A DNA stretch of 64,000 nucleotides from Halorubrum aethiopicum. GTDB taxonomy: Archaea > Halobacteriota > Halobacteria > Halobacteriales > Haloferacaceae. A model generated the notes under the pieces. That model did not search any database and was not told the DNA's origin. It saw nothing but the letters and a program-made list of their open reading frames with translations. Shown piece after piece: positions 27,211 through 36,136 of this stretch (the stretch's first letter is position 1; each line of letters begins with the position of its first letter). The stretch covers positions 2,666,001 to 2,730,000 of the forward strand of contig NZ_LOAJ01000001.1 of assembly GCF_001542905.1 (NCBI RefSeq). Reading direction: 5' to 3'. The position numbers and the translations under genes are program-made.

Positions 27211-28191
27211 TCAGTCGATCGGGTCCAGCCCGACGTCGCGTCGAACCGCGTCGACGTACTCGCGCGTGAGTTCCCCGAGCCCGTGATCGACCTCGTAGCC
27301 GAGGTCGGACCGGGCGCGTGCGAGCGAGAGCCCCTGTGCCGACCAGTCGCGGTCGGCGTCGTCGGTCACGGTCACGTCGGCGTCCGGGAGGAGCCGGCGG
27401 ACCGCCTCGGCGGCCTCCGCGACGGTCGCGACCTCGCCGCGGACGTTGTAGACGCCGCGTTCGAGGTCGCTCGCGGGTGCCAGCGCGGCGCGCCGGAACG
27501 CGTCGGCGGCGTCCCGCACGGAGAGCCAGCTCACGGCGGTCCCGCCGCCCTCGACGCGAACGGGGTCGCCGACCGCCGGCCGCTCGAAGAGCTCTGAGAA
27601 CGCCGTGAAACTCCGTCTGAACGGCCCGAAGACGCCGGTCGGTCGGAGCGCGACCGCGGGGACGCCGTGGTCCTCCCGGTAGCGTCGCGAGAGGCACTCG
27701 GCGTGGCGCTTCGCGGCGGCGTACGGCGAGTCGGGCGACAACAGCGCGTCCTCGGCGACGGGCCCGTCGTACGCCGATCCGGGGCCGTACACCGTCTCGC
27801 TCGACGTCATCACGACGCGGTCGATCCGGTCGCCGAAGAGCCGGGCGGCCTCGAGCACGTGGTTCGCGCCGAGCGCGTTCACCCGCGTGGCCGCGAGCTC
27901 GTCCGTTCGAACGTCCTCGCTCAAGAGGGCGGCCAGGTGGACGAGCCGCGTGGCTCCCGTCTCGCGGACCGCCCGGGCGAGCGAGGCGACGTCCGTCACG
28001 TCGCCGCGTCGGACCTCGACCGCTTCCGCGACGCCGAGCCGTTCGAGGAGCGCGGCGTCGGGCGCGGCGTCGAAGGCGACGACCTCGTGGCCGTCGTCGA
28101 CCAGCAGCCGGGCGAGGTGTGACCCGATGAAGCCCGTGCCGCCGGTCACCAGTACCGTCTCGGTTCCCGCGTCGGTGTCGGAGGTAGTCAC
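27211..28191 (-). CDS. NAD-dependent sugar epimerase/dehydratase
   Basis: 326 residues with GTG start at 28191. Extended SDR fold: NAD loop LVTGGTGFIGSHLARLLVDDG, Asp for ribose binding in VAFDAAP, LVHLAALLS, and the catalytic SSSETVYG-like Ser/Thr region (MTSSETVYG) with Tyr and Lys in SPYAAAKRHAE. Probably interconverts a nucleotide sugar (UDP-glucose/galactose type), fitting its position near glmM-glmU. It converges on the membrane hydrolase. An upstream extension would overlap the tRNA-Met gene. Confidence 0.9.
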   Translation of the reverse strand: MTTSDTDAGTETVLVTGGTGFIGSHLARLLVDDGHEVVAFDAAPDAALLERLGVAEAVEVRRGDVTDVASLARAVRETGATRLVHLAALLSEDVRTDELAATRVNALGANHVLEAARLFGDRIDRVVMTSSETVYGPGSAYDGPVAEDALLSPDSPYAAAKRHAECLSRRYREDHGVPAVALRPTGVFGPFRRSFTAFSELFERPAVGDPVRVEGGGTAVSWLSVRDAADAFRRAALAPASDLERGVYNVRGEVATVAEAAEAVRRLLPDADVTVTDDADRDWSAQGLSLARARSDLGYEVDHGLGELTREYVDAVRRDVGLDPID

Positions 28192-28303
28192 GGCCTGATC
28201 GGCGTCCGACGCCGGTTGGGTGTACCGGTCCCGGCAGTATCGGGAGCCGGGATCGTCGGACGGAACTCGGGACTGTCGATGCGTATCGTCGACGGGAGAA
28301 GTA

Positions 28304-28457
28304 TGGCCGGGGTGGGCTCCGAACCCACGATCTCCGCATGTCCCAGGTCCGAGGCTCGGCGGAGCCACGGGAAGGACGCGGACGCTTCCAAGGCGTCACC
28401 GCACCGAATCTCTGAACCCTATGAGTGCGGCGCTATGTCCAGCTAAGCCACCCGGCC
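28304..28457 (-). tRNA. Elongator tRNA-Met (CAT) with 80-base intron
   Basis: Exon 1 is 28420-28457 and exon 2 is 28304-28339; mature length 74. Acceptor GGCCGGG pairs with CCCGGCC, discriminator A; anticodon stem CCGCA/TGCGG, loop with anticodon CAT; T-arm GTGGG/CCCAC. The intron (28340-28419) is at the canonical position after base 37. Elongator tRNA-Met of haloarchaea is known to carry an intron here. tRNA-Ile2, also CAT, is the alternative but the body matches the Met type. Confidence 0.93.
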
Positions 28458-28607
28458 TCACGCTTACGTATCGCGATGACACCCTTTAACCTTCCCATCC
28501 GTCGGGGGTCTGTGAGGGGTGCGCACGCCCCGGCCATCCGCGGGACGTTCGGGCGGGCGGATCGGCGACCGAGAGGCGGATCCATGACCGAGAACCGGAC
28601 CCCGCGG

Positions 28608-28614
28608 ATTTATG
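28608..28614 (+). promoter_or_regulatory. TATA-like box before 28639 gene
   Basis: ATTTATG is 25-31 bases upstream of ATG 28639, at the distance expected for a leaderless start. Confidence 0.55.
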
Positions 28615-28638
28615 CCGGACGCCGCGGACGTTCGGCGT

Positions 28639-29937
28639 ATGAGCCTTCCGGACCTACTGTCGGGGGCCGCCGGCGACGAGGAGGTCGTCGCGCGGGTCCC
28701 GCTCGGGGGGGACGACCTCCTCGCGGTCACGCCCACGCGAACGCTCGTGTACCGCGCCGACGGCCTGCTCTCCGACGAGACCGTCGAGGAGTACCCGCAC
28801 GACGCCGAGCGGATCGCGGTCTCGACCGGCCGCCGGAAGTCGAAGGTCGTCTTCGGCTACGGTCTCGACGGCGAGGAGACGCTGACGGTCCCGTCCAAGC
28901 GCCTCGACGACGTGGTCCACCCCGTTCTCGCCGGGGTGCTCTCCGCGCGCGGCGTGACCGACGCCGGCGAGTCGGTCGAGCGCACGTTCCGCTTCTCGGA
29001 GCTCACCCTCGTCGTCACCGACAGCCGGCTCGTGAAACACGTCGGCTCGGCCGTCTGGGACGAGGAGTTCGAGGAGTTCCCGTACGCCGATCTGACCGAC
29101 CTCGACTTCGAGGAGGGGACCGTCGCGACCGCGGTCGTGCTCACACACGACGGGCGCTCCGAGCGGTTCAAAGCCCCCAACGAGTCGGCACGAGCCGTCA
29201 AGGAGAGCCTCGTCGAAGCGGTGTGTGCGTTCCACGGGGTCGGGAGCCTCGAGGAGCTCCGAGTGGCCGTCGCGGACGACGACGAGGACGGGGGAGCCGC
29301 GGCGTCGACCGGCACGACCGACTTCGGCGAGGGCCCCGACCCGCTTTCGGCGTCGCCGGCGGCCGACGCGGAGGCGGCGGCCGAGATGGAGTCCCCGTTC
29401 GAACCCGATCCGAACGCCGATCGCGGGACGGACGCCGATCCGACGGCGGTCTCCGAACCGAGCGCCGAAACGGACGCCGATGGCTCGACCGAGGCCGGCG
29501 TCTCGACGGGGACCGGCTTCGACCGCGGCGGCACCGGCTCCGCCGAGGCGACCGACGCCGCCGCGGGGACGACCGACGCCGACACGACCGCCGGGAGCGA
29601 CCCCCTCTCAGACGAGTTCGACGGGGGCTCGGCGGACGCGACCGACGCGGGTTCCGGCCGAACGGGGAACTCGGCGGATCCGACGACAGCGTCGGACCCC
29701 GCGGACCCGACGACGGCGTCGGACCCCGCGGACCCGACGACCCCCACGGAGTCGGAGGCGTCGGCGGGATCGGACGGCTTCGAGGGGTCGCCCTTCGAGA
29801 GCGCGGGCGTCGAGGACGACGACCTCGCCGCCGAGGTCGCGGCGCTCCGACAGACCGTCGAGGCGCAGTCGGCGAAGCTCGAGCGACAGTCGGAGCTCAT
29901 CGAGCGGCTCATCGAGGAGCTGCGGCAGGGCCGATAA
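28639..29937 (+). CDS. Haloarchaeal protein with two PH-like repeats and a C-terminal coiled coil
   Basis: 432 residues from ATG 28639. Residues ~15-110 and ~115-215 look like two related beta-rich repeats (LLAVTPTRTLVYRADGLLSDE and LTLVVTDSRLVKHVG), resembling PH-like/DUF7115 domains. A long acidic disordered linker (~225-395) carries an exact 27-bp DNA duplication (from 29689 and 29716) encoding ASDPADPTT twice. The end is a coiled coil (LAAEVAALRQTVEAQSAKL). No catalytic motif; a structural or membrane-associated adaptor is a guess. Confidence 0.8.
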   Translation: MSLPDLLSGAAGDEEVVARVPLGGDDLLAVTPTRTLVYRADGLLSDETVEEYPHDAERIAVSTGRRKSKVVFGYGLDGEETLTVPSKRLDDVVHPVLAGVLSARGVTDAGESVERTFRFSELTLVVTDSRLVKHVGSAVWDEEFEEFPYADLTDLDFEEGTVATAVVLTHDGRSERFKAPNESARAVKESLVEAVCAFHGVGSLEELRVAVADDDEDGGAAASTGTTDFGEGPDPLSASPAADAEAAAEMESPFEPDPNADRGTDADPTAVSEPSAETDADGSTEAGVSTGTGFDRGGTGSAEATDAAAGTTDADTTAGSDPLSDEFDGGSADATDAGSGRTGNSADPTTASDPADPTTASDPADPTTPTESEASAGSDGFEGSPFESAGVEDDDLAAEVAALRQTVEAQSAKLERQSELIERLIEELRQGR

Positions 29938-29960
29938 CTCCGACAGGACCGATAGCGACC

Positions 29961-30368
29961 TCACTCGGCGTCCCGGCCGGTCACCTTCCGCACGCACGAG
30001 GAGCCGAACGGTCCGAGCTCGCCGGCCTCGAATCGCACGAAGTGTCCGGTCGTGATCCCCGCGCCGCACCGCTTACACTCGAACTCGCCCTCGCGGGCGA
30101 CCACCTGGCTGTCGTACTCCACGTAGGTGCCGCCCCGCAGGACGCGCAGTCGGGCGTTCTCGCGGTCGATCACGCCGCGTTTCTCCGCCGTGTCGAGGAT
30201 TTCGCGCGTGATCGCGGGGTTCGTGGTCACCGTCTCGATCCGGTCCACCGCCTCGGACAGCGGGAGCTCCTCGCGTTCGAGGTGTGCGAGGAGCTCGACG
30301 CCGAGATCCACCTTCTCCGCGCGCGTCGCCGGCTCGCTCACGCCCGAGGCGACGGCCGTGACGGACAT
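29961..30368 (-). CDS. Small haloarchaeal zinc-ribbon protein (DUF5830-like)
   Basis: 135 residues. Helical N-terminal two thirds resemble a winged-helix-like region (TTNPAITREILDTAEKRGVI); the C-terminal third has FECKRCGAGITTGHF and SSCVRKVTG, a possible treble-clef or ribbon with CxxC and a later Cys. Function unknown; convergent with the 28639 gene and divergent from pus10. Confidence 0.8.
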   Translation of the reverse strand: MSVTAVASGVSEPATRAEKVDLGVELLAHLEREELPLSEAVDRIETVTTNPAITREILDTAEKRGVIDRENARLRVLRGGTYVEYDSQVVAREGEFECKRCGAGITTGHFVRFEAGELGPFGSSCVRKVTGRDAE

Positions 30369-30468
30369 AAGTCGGTCGGGAGCGGACGGAGAGACCGGCG
30401 GGAGCTAGCGAGCGGGCGAGCGCGGAGCCAAGGGCAAGACAGTTACCCCGCGGCCGGTTTCCCCCCGT

Positions 30469-31752
30469 ATGGACGTACTGGAAGTCGCCGCGCGCGCGAC
30501 CGCGACGGGGCCGGTGTGTGACGCCTGCCTCGGTCGGCTCGTCGCCGACCGGAGCTTCGGCCTCTCGAACGACGAGCGCGGGTCGGCGCTGCGGGTCTCG
30601 CTCGCGTTGCGCGAGGACGACGACCACGAGCCGGTCGCGACCGCGGACTGCTGGGTGTGTGAGGGGCGCTGTGCCGAGTTCGACGCGTGGGCCGAGCGCG
30701 CCGCGGAGGCGGTCGAGGAGGTCGAGTTCTCGACCTACAACGTCGGGACGCGGCCGCCGCCGCTGATCGAGGAGAACGAGGCGCTGCTCCGCGAGGAGGC
30801 CGGACTGGAGACCGACGCCGGCGAGCCGTTCAAGTCCGAGTTCAATCGCGAGGTCGGCAAGCGGGTCGGGCGGCTCACGGGCGCGGAGGTCTCCTTCGAC
30901 CGCCCGGACGTCCAGTTCACGATCGATCTCGCCGAGGACGCCGTCGACGCGAAGGTGAACTCCGCGTTCGTCTACGGGCGCTACCGGAAGCTGGAGCGCG
31001 ACATCCCCCAGACCGAGTGGCCCTGCCGGGAGTGTAACGGGTCGGGACGTCAGGGGGCGGATCCCTGTGACCACTGCGGCGGGTCGGGCTACCTCTACGA
31101 CGACAGCGTCGAGGAGTACACCGCGCCGATCGTCGAGGACGTGATGGACGGCACGGAGGCGACGTTCCACGGCGCGGGCCGCGAGGACGTCGACGCACTC
31201 ATGCTCGGCACCGGCCGCCCGTTCGTGGTCGAGGTCGCGGAGCCCCGCCGCCGCCGCGTCGACACCGACCGGCTCGAGGCCGACATCAACGCCTTCGCCG
31301 AGGGCGCGGTCGAGGTCGAGGGCCTCCGGCTCGCGACCTACGACATGGTCGAGCGCGTCAAGGAACACGGCGCCTCGAAGCGCTACCGCGCGCAGGTGGC
31401 CTTCGACGCCGACGTCGACGCCGACGCGCTGGCGGCCGCGGTCGACGAGTTGGAGGGGACGACGGTGGAGCAGTACACCCCGAACCGGGTCGACCACCGG
31501 CGGGCGAGCCTGACTCGCGAGCGCGACGTGTACGCGGCGACCGCGGAACTCGAGGACGCGCGCCACGCGGTCGTCGAGATCCACGGCGCGGGCGGACTCT
31601 ACGTCAAGGAGCTGATCTCCGGCGACGGGGGGCGGACCGAGCCGAGCCTCGCCGGCCTCCTCGGCGTCGGTGCCGAGGTCACCGCCCTCGACGTGATCGC
31701 CGTGGAGGGCGAAGCGGAGCCGTTCGAGGACGAGGCGTTCTTCCGGGAGTAG
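30469..31752 (+). CDS. pus10: tRNA pseudouridine synthase Pus10
   Basis: 427 residues. Makes pseudouridine 54 and 55 in the T-loop of archaeal tRNAs. N-terminal THUMP-like accessory region begins with a cysteine pair VCDACLGRL and CWVCEGRC; FKSEFNREVGKRVG follows; a DnaJ-like zinc motif CRECNGSGRQG and CDHCGGSG lies mid-protein; the catalytic Asp is in GREDVDALMLGTGRPFVVE. All four Cys pairs are intact. Length fits archaeal Pus10. Confidence 0.94.
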   Translation: MDVLEVAARATATGPVCDACLGRLVADRSFGLSNDERGSALRVSLALREDDDHEPVATADCWVCEGRCAEFDAWAERAAEAVEEVEFSTYNVGTRPPPLIEENEALLREEAGLETDAGEPFKSEFNREVGKRVGRLTGAEVSFDRPDVQFTIDLAEDAVDAKVNSAFVYGRYRKLERDIPQTEWPCRECNGSGRQGADPCDHCGGSGYLYDDSVEEYTAPIVEDVMDGTEATFHGAGREDVDALMLGTGRPFVVEVAEPRRRRVDTDRLEADINAFAEGAVEVEGLRLATYDMVERVKEHGASKRYRAQVAFDADVDADALAAAVDELEGTTVEQYTPNRVDHRRASLTRERDVYAATAELEDARHAVVEIHGAGGLYVKELISGDGGRTEPSLAGLLGVGAEVTALDVIAVEGEAEPFEDEAFFRE

Positions 31753-31817
31753 CCGGCGGCGTTCCTCGGGACGACGATCGCCGAGCGCCGGTCGGTGAGA
31801 CGCGTCGGATCATCGGG

Positions 31818-31824
31818 ATTTATC
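31818..31824 (+). promoter_or_regulatory. TATA-like box of the 31849 gene
   Basis: ATTTATC lies 25-31 bases before ATG 31849. Confidence 0.55.
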
Positions 31825-31848
31825 ATGCGCACGTCTGACGCGTAGGGC

Positions 31849-32565
31849 ATGTACGGGAGCGACGCCGACGACGCGGGCGCGGACGAGACGGCCGGCAACT
31901 CGGCCGTCGAGTCGGCGGATCTCGGCGAACCGGTCGTCGAGCCGGCCGTCGCGGAGGCGCTCGCGGCGACCGGGACGGCCGCGGACGCGCGGCTTGAGGG
32001 TGTAGACCGGGCGGACCGACCCGACCGGATCGCCTCGATCCTCGTCGCGGTCGGCCCCGGCCCGCACTCGGGGGCGGCCGTCGACCTCGCGCGGGGGCTC
32101 GCCGAGGCGACCGACGCGTGGCTGGAGCTGTTCCACGTGGTCCCGTCCGAGGCCGCGCTCGGCGACGGCGACGAAAGCGGCGAGGAGAGGGACCGGGCGG
32201 ACACGGGAGAGCCAGCGAACCTCGAGTCCGCCGATCGAACCGCGTCGGACGCGGCGGCGGCCGACGCCACCGCGGTCGGGGCCGACGCCGACGCCGCGAC
32301 GACCGGCGACCCGCTGCTCGCGGCCGCGCGCGACCGCCTCGCCGACTTCGAGCGGGTCGACCGCTGGCTCGTCGAGGATCGGACCGCCGCCGGCGCGATC
32401 GTCGAGCAGTCGCCGTACTACGACCTCGTCGTCGTCGGGACGCCGACCACGGGGACGGTCGGTCGGTTCGTCTTCGGGTCGACGACCGACACCGTCGTCG
32501 ACGAGTCCGCGGTTCCCGTCGTCGTCGTCGAGGCGGACGGTGAGGCGCCGATACTCGAGGAGTAA
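31849..32565 (+). CDS. Universal stress protein family, with acidic extensions
   Basis: 238 residues. A ~60-residue acidic leader precedes a UspA domain starting IASILVAVGPGPHSGAAVDLARGLAEA; a ~55-residue Asp/Ala-rich insert splits it; the C-terminal half has VVVGTPTTGTVGRFVFGSTTDTVVDES, matching the ATP-loop GxxGxxxxGS of the family. Role in stress response is presumed. It sits upstream of the trp operon without evident connection. Confidence 0.85.
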   Translation: MYGSDADDAGADETAGNSAVESADLGEPVVEPAVAEALAATGTAADARLEGVDRADRPDRIASILVAVGPGPHSGAAVDLARGLAEATDAWLELFHVVPSEAALGDGDESGEERDRADTGEPANLESADRTASDAAAADATAVGADADAATTGDPLLAAARDRLADFERVDRWLVEDRTAAGAIVEQSPYYDLVVVGTPTTGTVGRFVFGSTTDTVVDESAVPVVVVEADGEAPILEE

Positions 32566-32643
32566 CCTGACTCCGCGTTCCTCCCTGATCCTCCAACGCC
32601 GTGCCGCGAGCGCGCCGTCGACCGTACAGCGCCGGCGACAGCG

Positions 32644-32668
32644 TTAAATCGGTGTACATACTTGTACA
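32644..32668 (+). promoter_or_regulatory. trp operon promoter with two TGTACA boxes
   Basis: TTAAAT (32644-32649) is a TATA-like box. Two exact TGTACA hexamers follow at 32653-32658 and 32663-32668, exactly one helical turn apart, between the TATA box and the expected start site near 32673. TGTACA is the TRP box bound by TrpY in Methanothermobacter trp regulation (established knowledge). A repressor bound here would block transcription of trpDFEG. Confidence 0.7.
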
Positions 32669-32700
32669 TTACAACACGGACTCATACATCGGTGAACACC

Positions 32701-33783
32701 ATGGATATTCAGCACACGGTCGAACGCGTGACGAACGGGGAGGACCTGTCGCTCGAGGAGGCGCGCGAGGCCGCGCGGCTCGTCTTCGAGGAGATGACCG
32801 AGGCGCAGATCGGGGCGCTGCTCGCCGCGTTGCGCGCGAAGGGCGAGACCGAGGCGGAGATCGCGGGCTTCGCGCAGGGGATGCGCGACGCCGCCCGGAC
32901 GATCGAGCCCGACCGGTCGCCGCTCGTCGACACCTGCGGGACCGGCGGCGACGACTACGACACGATCAACGTCTCGACGACCGCGGCGATCGTCGCCGCG
33001 GGCGCGGGCGTGCCGATCGCCAAACACGGCAACTACTCCGTCTCCTCGTCGTCCGGCAGCGCCGACGTGCTCGAGGTCGCCGGCGCGGACGTCGAGGCCG
33101 AGCCCGCCGCGGTCGAGGCCGCCATCGAGGCGGACGGGATCGGGTTCATGCTCGCGCCCGTCTTCCACCCCGCGATGAAGGCCGTCATCGGCCCGCGCAA
33201 GGAGCTCGGGATGCGGACGATCTTCAACGTCCTCGGCCCGCTGACGAACCCCGCCGGGGCGGACGCCCAGCTGCTCGGCGTCTACGACCCCGACCTCGTC
33301 GGACCGATCGCTCGCGCGCTCGCTCACATGCCCGTGGAGCGCGCCCTCGTCGTCCACGGCGCGGGGATGGACGAGATCGGGATCCACGACGAGACGGTCG
33401 CCGCCGAGGTCGACGGCGACGCGGTCCGCGAGTTCACGATCACGCCGGAGGATCTCGGCGTGGAGCGAGCGCCGATCGAGGCGGTCGCGGGCGGGACGCC
33501 CGAGGAGAACGCGACGGACCTCCGCGGCATCGTCGACGGCTCCGTGACGGGAGCGAAACGCGACCTGATCCTCGCGAACGCGGGCGCGGCGATCTACGTC
33601 GCCGGCGAGGCCGACTCGCTTTCGGCGGGCGTCGAGCGCGCCGCGGCGGCGATCGACTCGGGCGCGGCCGCCGAGAAGTTCGCGGCGCTCTGCGGCGAGG
33701 AGGTCACGGAGCCGGCGGCGGCCGGATCGGGTGCGACGGCCGGGTCGGGCGCGGCGACCGGTTCCGGGTCGGAGGGCGAGTGA
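32701..33783 (+). CDS. trpD: Anthranilate phosphoribosyltransferase
   Basis: 360 residues from ATG 32701; an in-frame upstream extension crosses the promoter and is rejected. Transfers phosphoribose to anthranilate in tryptophan synthesis. PRPP-binding motifs DTCGTGGDDYDTINVSTTAA and KHGNYSVSSSSGSADVLE are intact, along with FNVLGPLTNPA. The last ~25 residues are Gly/Ser/Ala-rich. Stop codon overlaps trpF ATG by one base. Confidence 0.95.
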   Translation: MDIQHTVERVTNGEDLSLEEAREAARLVFEEMTEAQIGALLAALRAKGETEAEIAGFAQGMRDAARTIEPDRSPLVDTCGTGGDDYDTINVSTTAAIVAAGAGVPIAKHGNYSVSSSSGSADVLEVAGADVEAEPAAVEAAIEADGIGFMLAPVFHPAMKAVIGPRKELGMRTIFNVLGPLTNPAGADAQLLGVYDPDLVGPIARALAHMPVERALVVHGAGMDEIGIHDETVAAEVDGDAVREFTITPEDLGVERAPIEAVAGGTPEENATDLRGIVDGSVTGAKRDLILANAGAAIYVAGEADSLSAGVERAAAAIDSGAAAEKFAALCGEEVTEPAAAGSGATAGSGAATGSGSEGE

Positions 33784-34427
33784 TGGCGCGGGTGAAGGTG
33801 TGCGGGCTCACCGACGACGCGGACCTCCGGGCGGCCGTCGAGGCGGGTTCCGACGCGGTCGGGGTGATAACCGAGGTGCCGGTCGACACCCCTCGCGAGG
33901 TCGACCCGGCGCGCGCGGCGGACCTGCTCGCCGACGTGCCCCCGTTCGTCACGGCGACGCTCGTCACGATGCCGACCTCGGCCGAGCGCGCGGTCGAGCT
34001 GGTCCGGACCATCGGTCCCGACGCGCTCCAGCTACACGGCGAGTGGACCCCCGACGAGATCCGGTTCATCCGCGCGGAGACCGAGCGAAAGGTGCTCGTC
34101 GCGATCGACGCGACGGACCCGGCGCGCGCCGAGGAGTTCGACCGCGTCGCCGACGCGCTCGTCGTCGACTCGACGCGGGAATCCGGCGCGGGCGGCACCG
34201 GCGAGACCCACGACTGGGCGGCGACCGGCGAGCTGGCCGACCGGCTGACCGTCCCGGTCGTGCTCGCCGGCGGGCTCACCGCGGAGAACGTCGCCGAGGC
34301 GGTGCGGGTCGCCGACCCGTACGCGGTCGACGTCGCCTCCGGGGTGGAGCGGATCGAGGGTCGCAAGGACCACAACGCGGTCGCCCGCTTCGTCGCCAAC
34401 GCGGGCCGCGAGATGGAGGTCGCATGA
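33783..34427 (+). CDS. trpF: Phosphoribosylanthranilate isomerase
   Basis: 214-residue TIM barrel, third step of tryptophan synthesis. VKVCGLTDDADLRAAVEAGSDAVG contains the catalytic Cys; QLHGEWT and VVDSTRESGAGGTGETHDW contain the catalytic Asp and the phosphate loop; PVVLAGGLTAENV and DVASGVE complete the barrel end. ATG 33783 overlaps trpD; its own stop overlaps trpE by four bases. Confidence 0.95.
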   Translation: MARVKVCGLTDDADLRAAVEAGSDAVGVITEVPVDTPREVDPARAADLLADVPPFVTATLVTMPTSAERAVELVRTIGPDALQLHGEWTPDEIRFIRAETERKVLVAIDATDPARAEEFDRVADALVVDSTRESGAGGTGETHDWAATGELADRLTVPVVLAGGLTAENVAEAVRVADPYAVDVASGVERIEGRKDHNAVARFVANAGREMEVA

Positions 34428-36136
34428 CCGGAGACGCGGACCGCACGGCCGAGGACGCCCCGTCGACCGCGCTCGACCGATCGAGGGCCGAGTTCGTCGA
34501 GCTGGTCGCGGACGCCGAGCGCCCGGTCGTCGTCCGCGCGGCCGCGTCGCTCGACCCCGAGATCACCCCGCTGTCGGCGTACGCCACGCTCATCGGCGAC
34601 GAACCGTACGGGTTCCTCCTCGAGTCCGGCGAGAAGGTGGCCTCGAGCGACCCCGACGGCGCGTTCACGGCGGGCGGGAAGGCCGACAGACACGCCCGCT
34701 ACTCGTTCGTCGGCTACGACCCGGAGGCGGTCGTCTCGGTCCACCCCGACCGCACCGAGGTGACCGAGCTCGGGCCCGCCGCGACGTTCGTCGGCGACGT
34801 AGACGGGGACGCGGCCGGCGAGGACGGCGAAGACGAAAGCGAGGGCACCGGCGGCGACGCCGACGGCGACGCCATCGACCGGATCCGCGCGGCCTTTCCC
34901 GACGTGAGCCGCCGCGGCTTCCCGGAGACCGACCGGCAGATCCTCTCGGGCGGCTTCGTCGGCTTCCTCGCGTACGAGGCGGTGTACGACCTCTGGCTCG
35001 AGGAGGTCGGCGTCGACCGCCCCGAGACCGAGTTCCCCGACGCCGAGTTCCTGTTGACGACTCGGACCGTGGTCTTCGACGAGAAGGAGGGAACCGTCGA
35101 TCTGGTGTTCACGCCGATCGTCGACGTCGACGACGACCCCGGCGAGGTGTACGACGAGCTCGCCGCGGAGGCCGACCGCGTCGCCGCCGACCTCGCGGCG
35201 GCCGGCCCGCCCGACCCCGGCGGCGTCCGCGTGCGCGAGGAGGAGGCCGATCCGCAGGACGACTACGAGGAGGCCGTTCGGACCGCGAAACGCCACGTCC
35301 TGGACGGCGACATCTACCAGGGCGTGATCTCACGAAGCCGGCGGCTCCGCGGCGACGTCGACCCGCTCGGCCTGTACGCGGCCTTGCGGGAGATCAATCC
35401 CTCACCGTACATGTACGTCCTCAGCCACGACGACCGGACGGTGGTCGGCGCGAGCCCGGAGACGCTCGTCTCGGTGAAGGGCGACCGGGTGGTCTCGAAC
35501 CCGATCGCGGGCACCTGTCCGCGCGGGACGAGCCCGGTCGAGGACCGCCGGCTCGCCGGCGAGATGCTCGCGGACGGGAAGGAGCGCGCCGAACACACGA
35601 TGCTCGTCGACCTCGCGCGCAACGACGTTCGCCGGGTGTCGGAGCCGGGGTCGGTCCGCGTCGAGGAGTTCATGAACGTGTTGAAGTACAGCCACGTCCA
35701 GCACATCGAGTCGACCGTGACGGGGACGCTCGCGGCCGACTGCGACCCGTTCGACGCCACGCGGGCGGCGTTCCCCGCGGGGACGCTCACCGGCGCGCCG
35801 AAGGTGCGCGCGATGGAGGTCATCGACGACCTCGAGACGACGCCGCGGGAGGCGTACGGCGGCGGCGTCGGCTACTACTCGTGGACCGGCGACGCGGACT
35901 TCGCGATCGTGATCCGGACGGCGACGATCCGGGAGGGGATCGACGCCGACGCGGGGAGCGGTGCCGGCGAGGGCGGCACCACGGACGAGATCACGGTCCG
36001 CGCCGGCGCGGGGCTCGTCGCCGACTCCGACCCGACCGCGGAGTACGAGGAGACCGAGCGCAAGATGGAGGGCGTCCTCGCCGCGATCGACCGCGTCCGC
36101 GAGGACGAACCGGCGCTGGAGGGGGTGGGGCGATGA
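34424..36136 (+). CDS. trpE: Anthranilate synthase component I
   Basis: 570 residues. Chorismate-using subunit. N-terminal domain contains SYSFVG-like RYSFVGYDPEAVV; an acidic insert (~residues 125-150) is haloarchaeal. Chorismate-binding core: DIYQGVISRSRRL, NPSPYMYVLSHDDRTVVGASPE, GTCPRGTSP, ERAEHTMLVDLARNDV, FPAGTLTGAPKVRAME, GGVGYYSW. Near residues 25-60 EITPLSAY may form the Trp feedback pocket. It starts inside the trpF stop. Confidence 0.95.
   Translation: MTGDADRTAEDAPSTALDRSRAEFVELVADAERPVVVRAAASLDPEITPLSAYATLIGDEPYGFLLESGEKVASSDPDGAFTAGGKADRHARYSFVGYDPEAVVSVHPDRTEVTELGPAATFVGDVDGDAAGEDGEDESEGTGGDADGDAIDRIRAAFPDVSRRGFPETDRQILSGGFVGFLAYEAVYDLWLEEVGVDRPETEFPDAEFLLTTRTVVFDEKEGTVDLVFTPIVDVDDDPGEVYDELAAEADRVAADLAAAGPPDPGGVRVREEEADPQDDYEEAVRTAKRHVLDGDIYQGVISRSRRLRGDVDPLGLYAALREINPSPYMYVLSHDDRTVVGASPETLVSVKGDRVVSNPIAGTCPRGTSPVEDRRLAGEMLADGKERAEHTMLVDLARNDVRRVSEPGSVRVEEFMNVLKYSHVQHIESTVTGTLAADCDPFDATRAAFPAGTLTGAPKVRAMEVIDDLETTPREAYGGGVGYYSWTGDADFAIVIRTATIREGIDADAGSGAGEGGTTDEITVRAGAGLVADSDPTAEYEETERKMEGVLAAIDRVREDEPALEGVGR

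Noticed and set aside
28192-28368. N-terminal extension of the epimerase to 28368
   Set aside because: It would run through the tRNA-Met exon; the Rossmann start lies just after GTG 28191.
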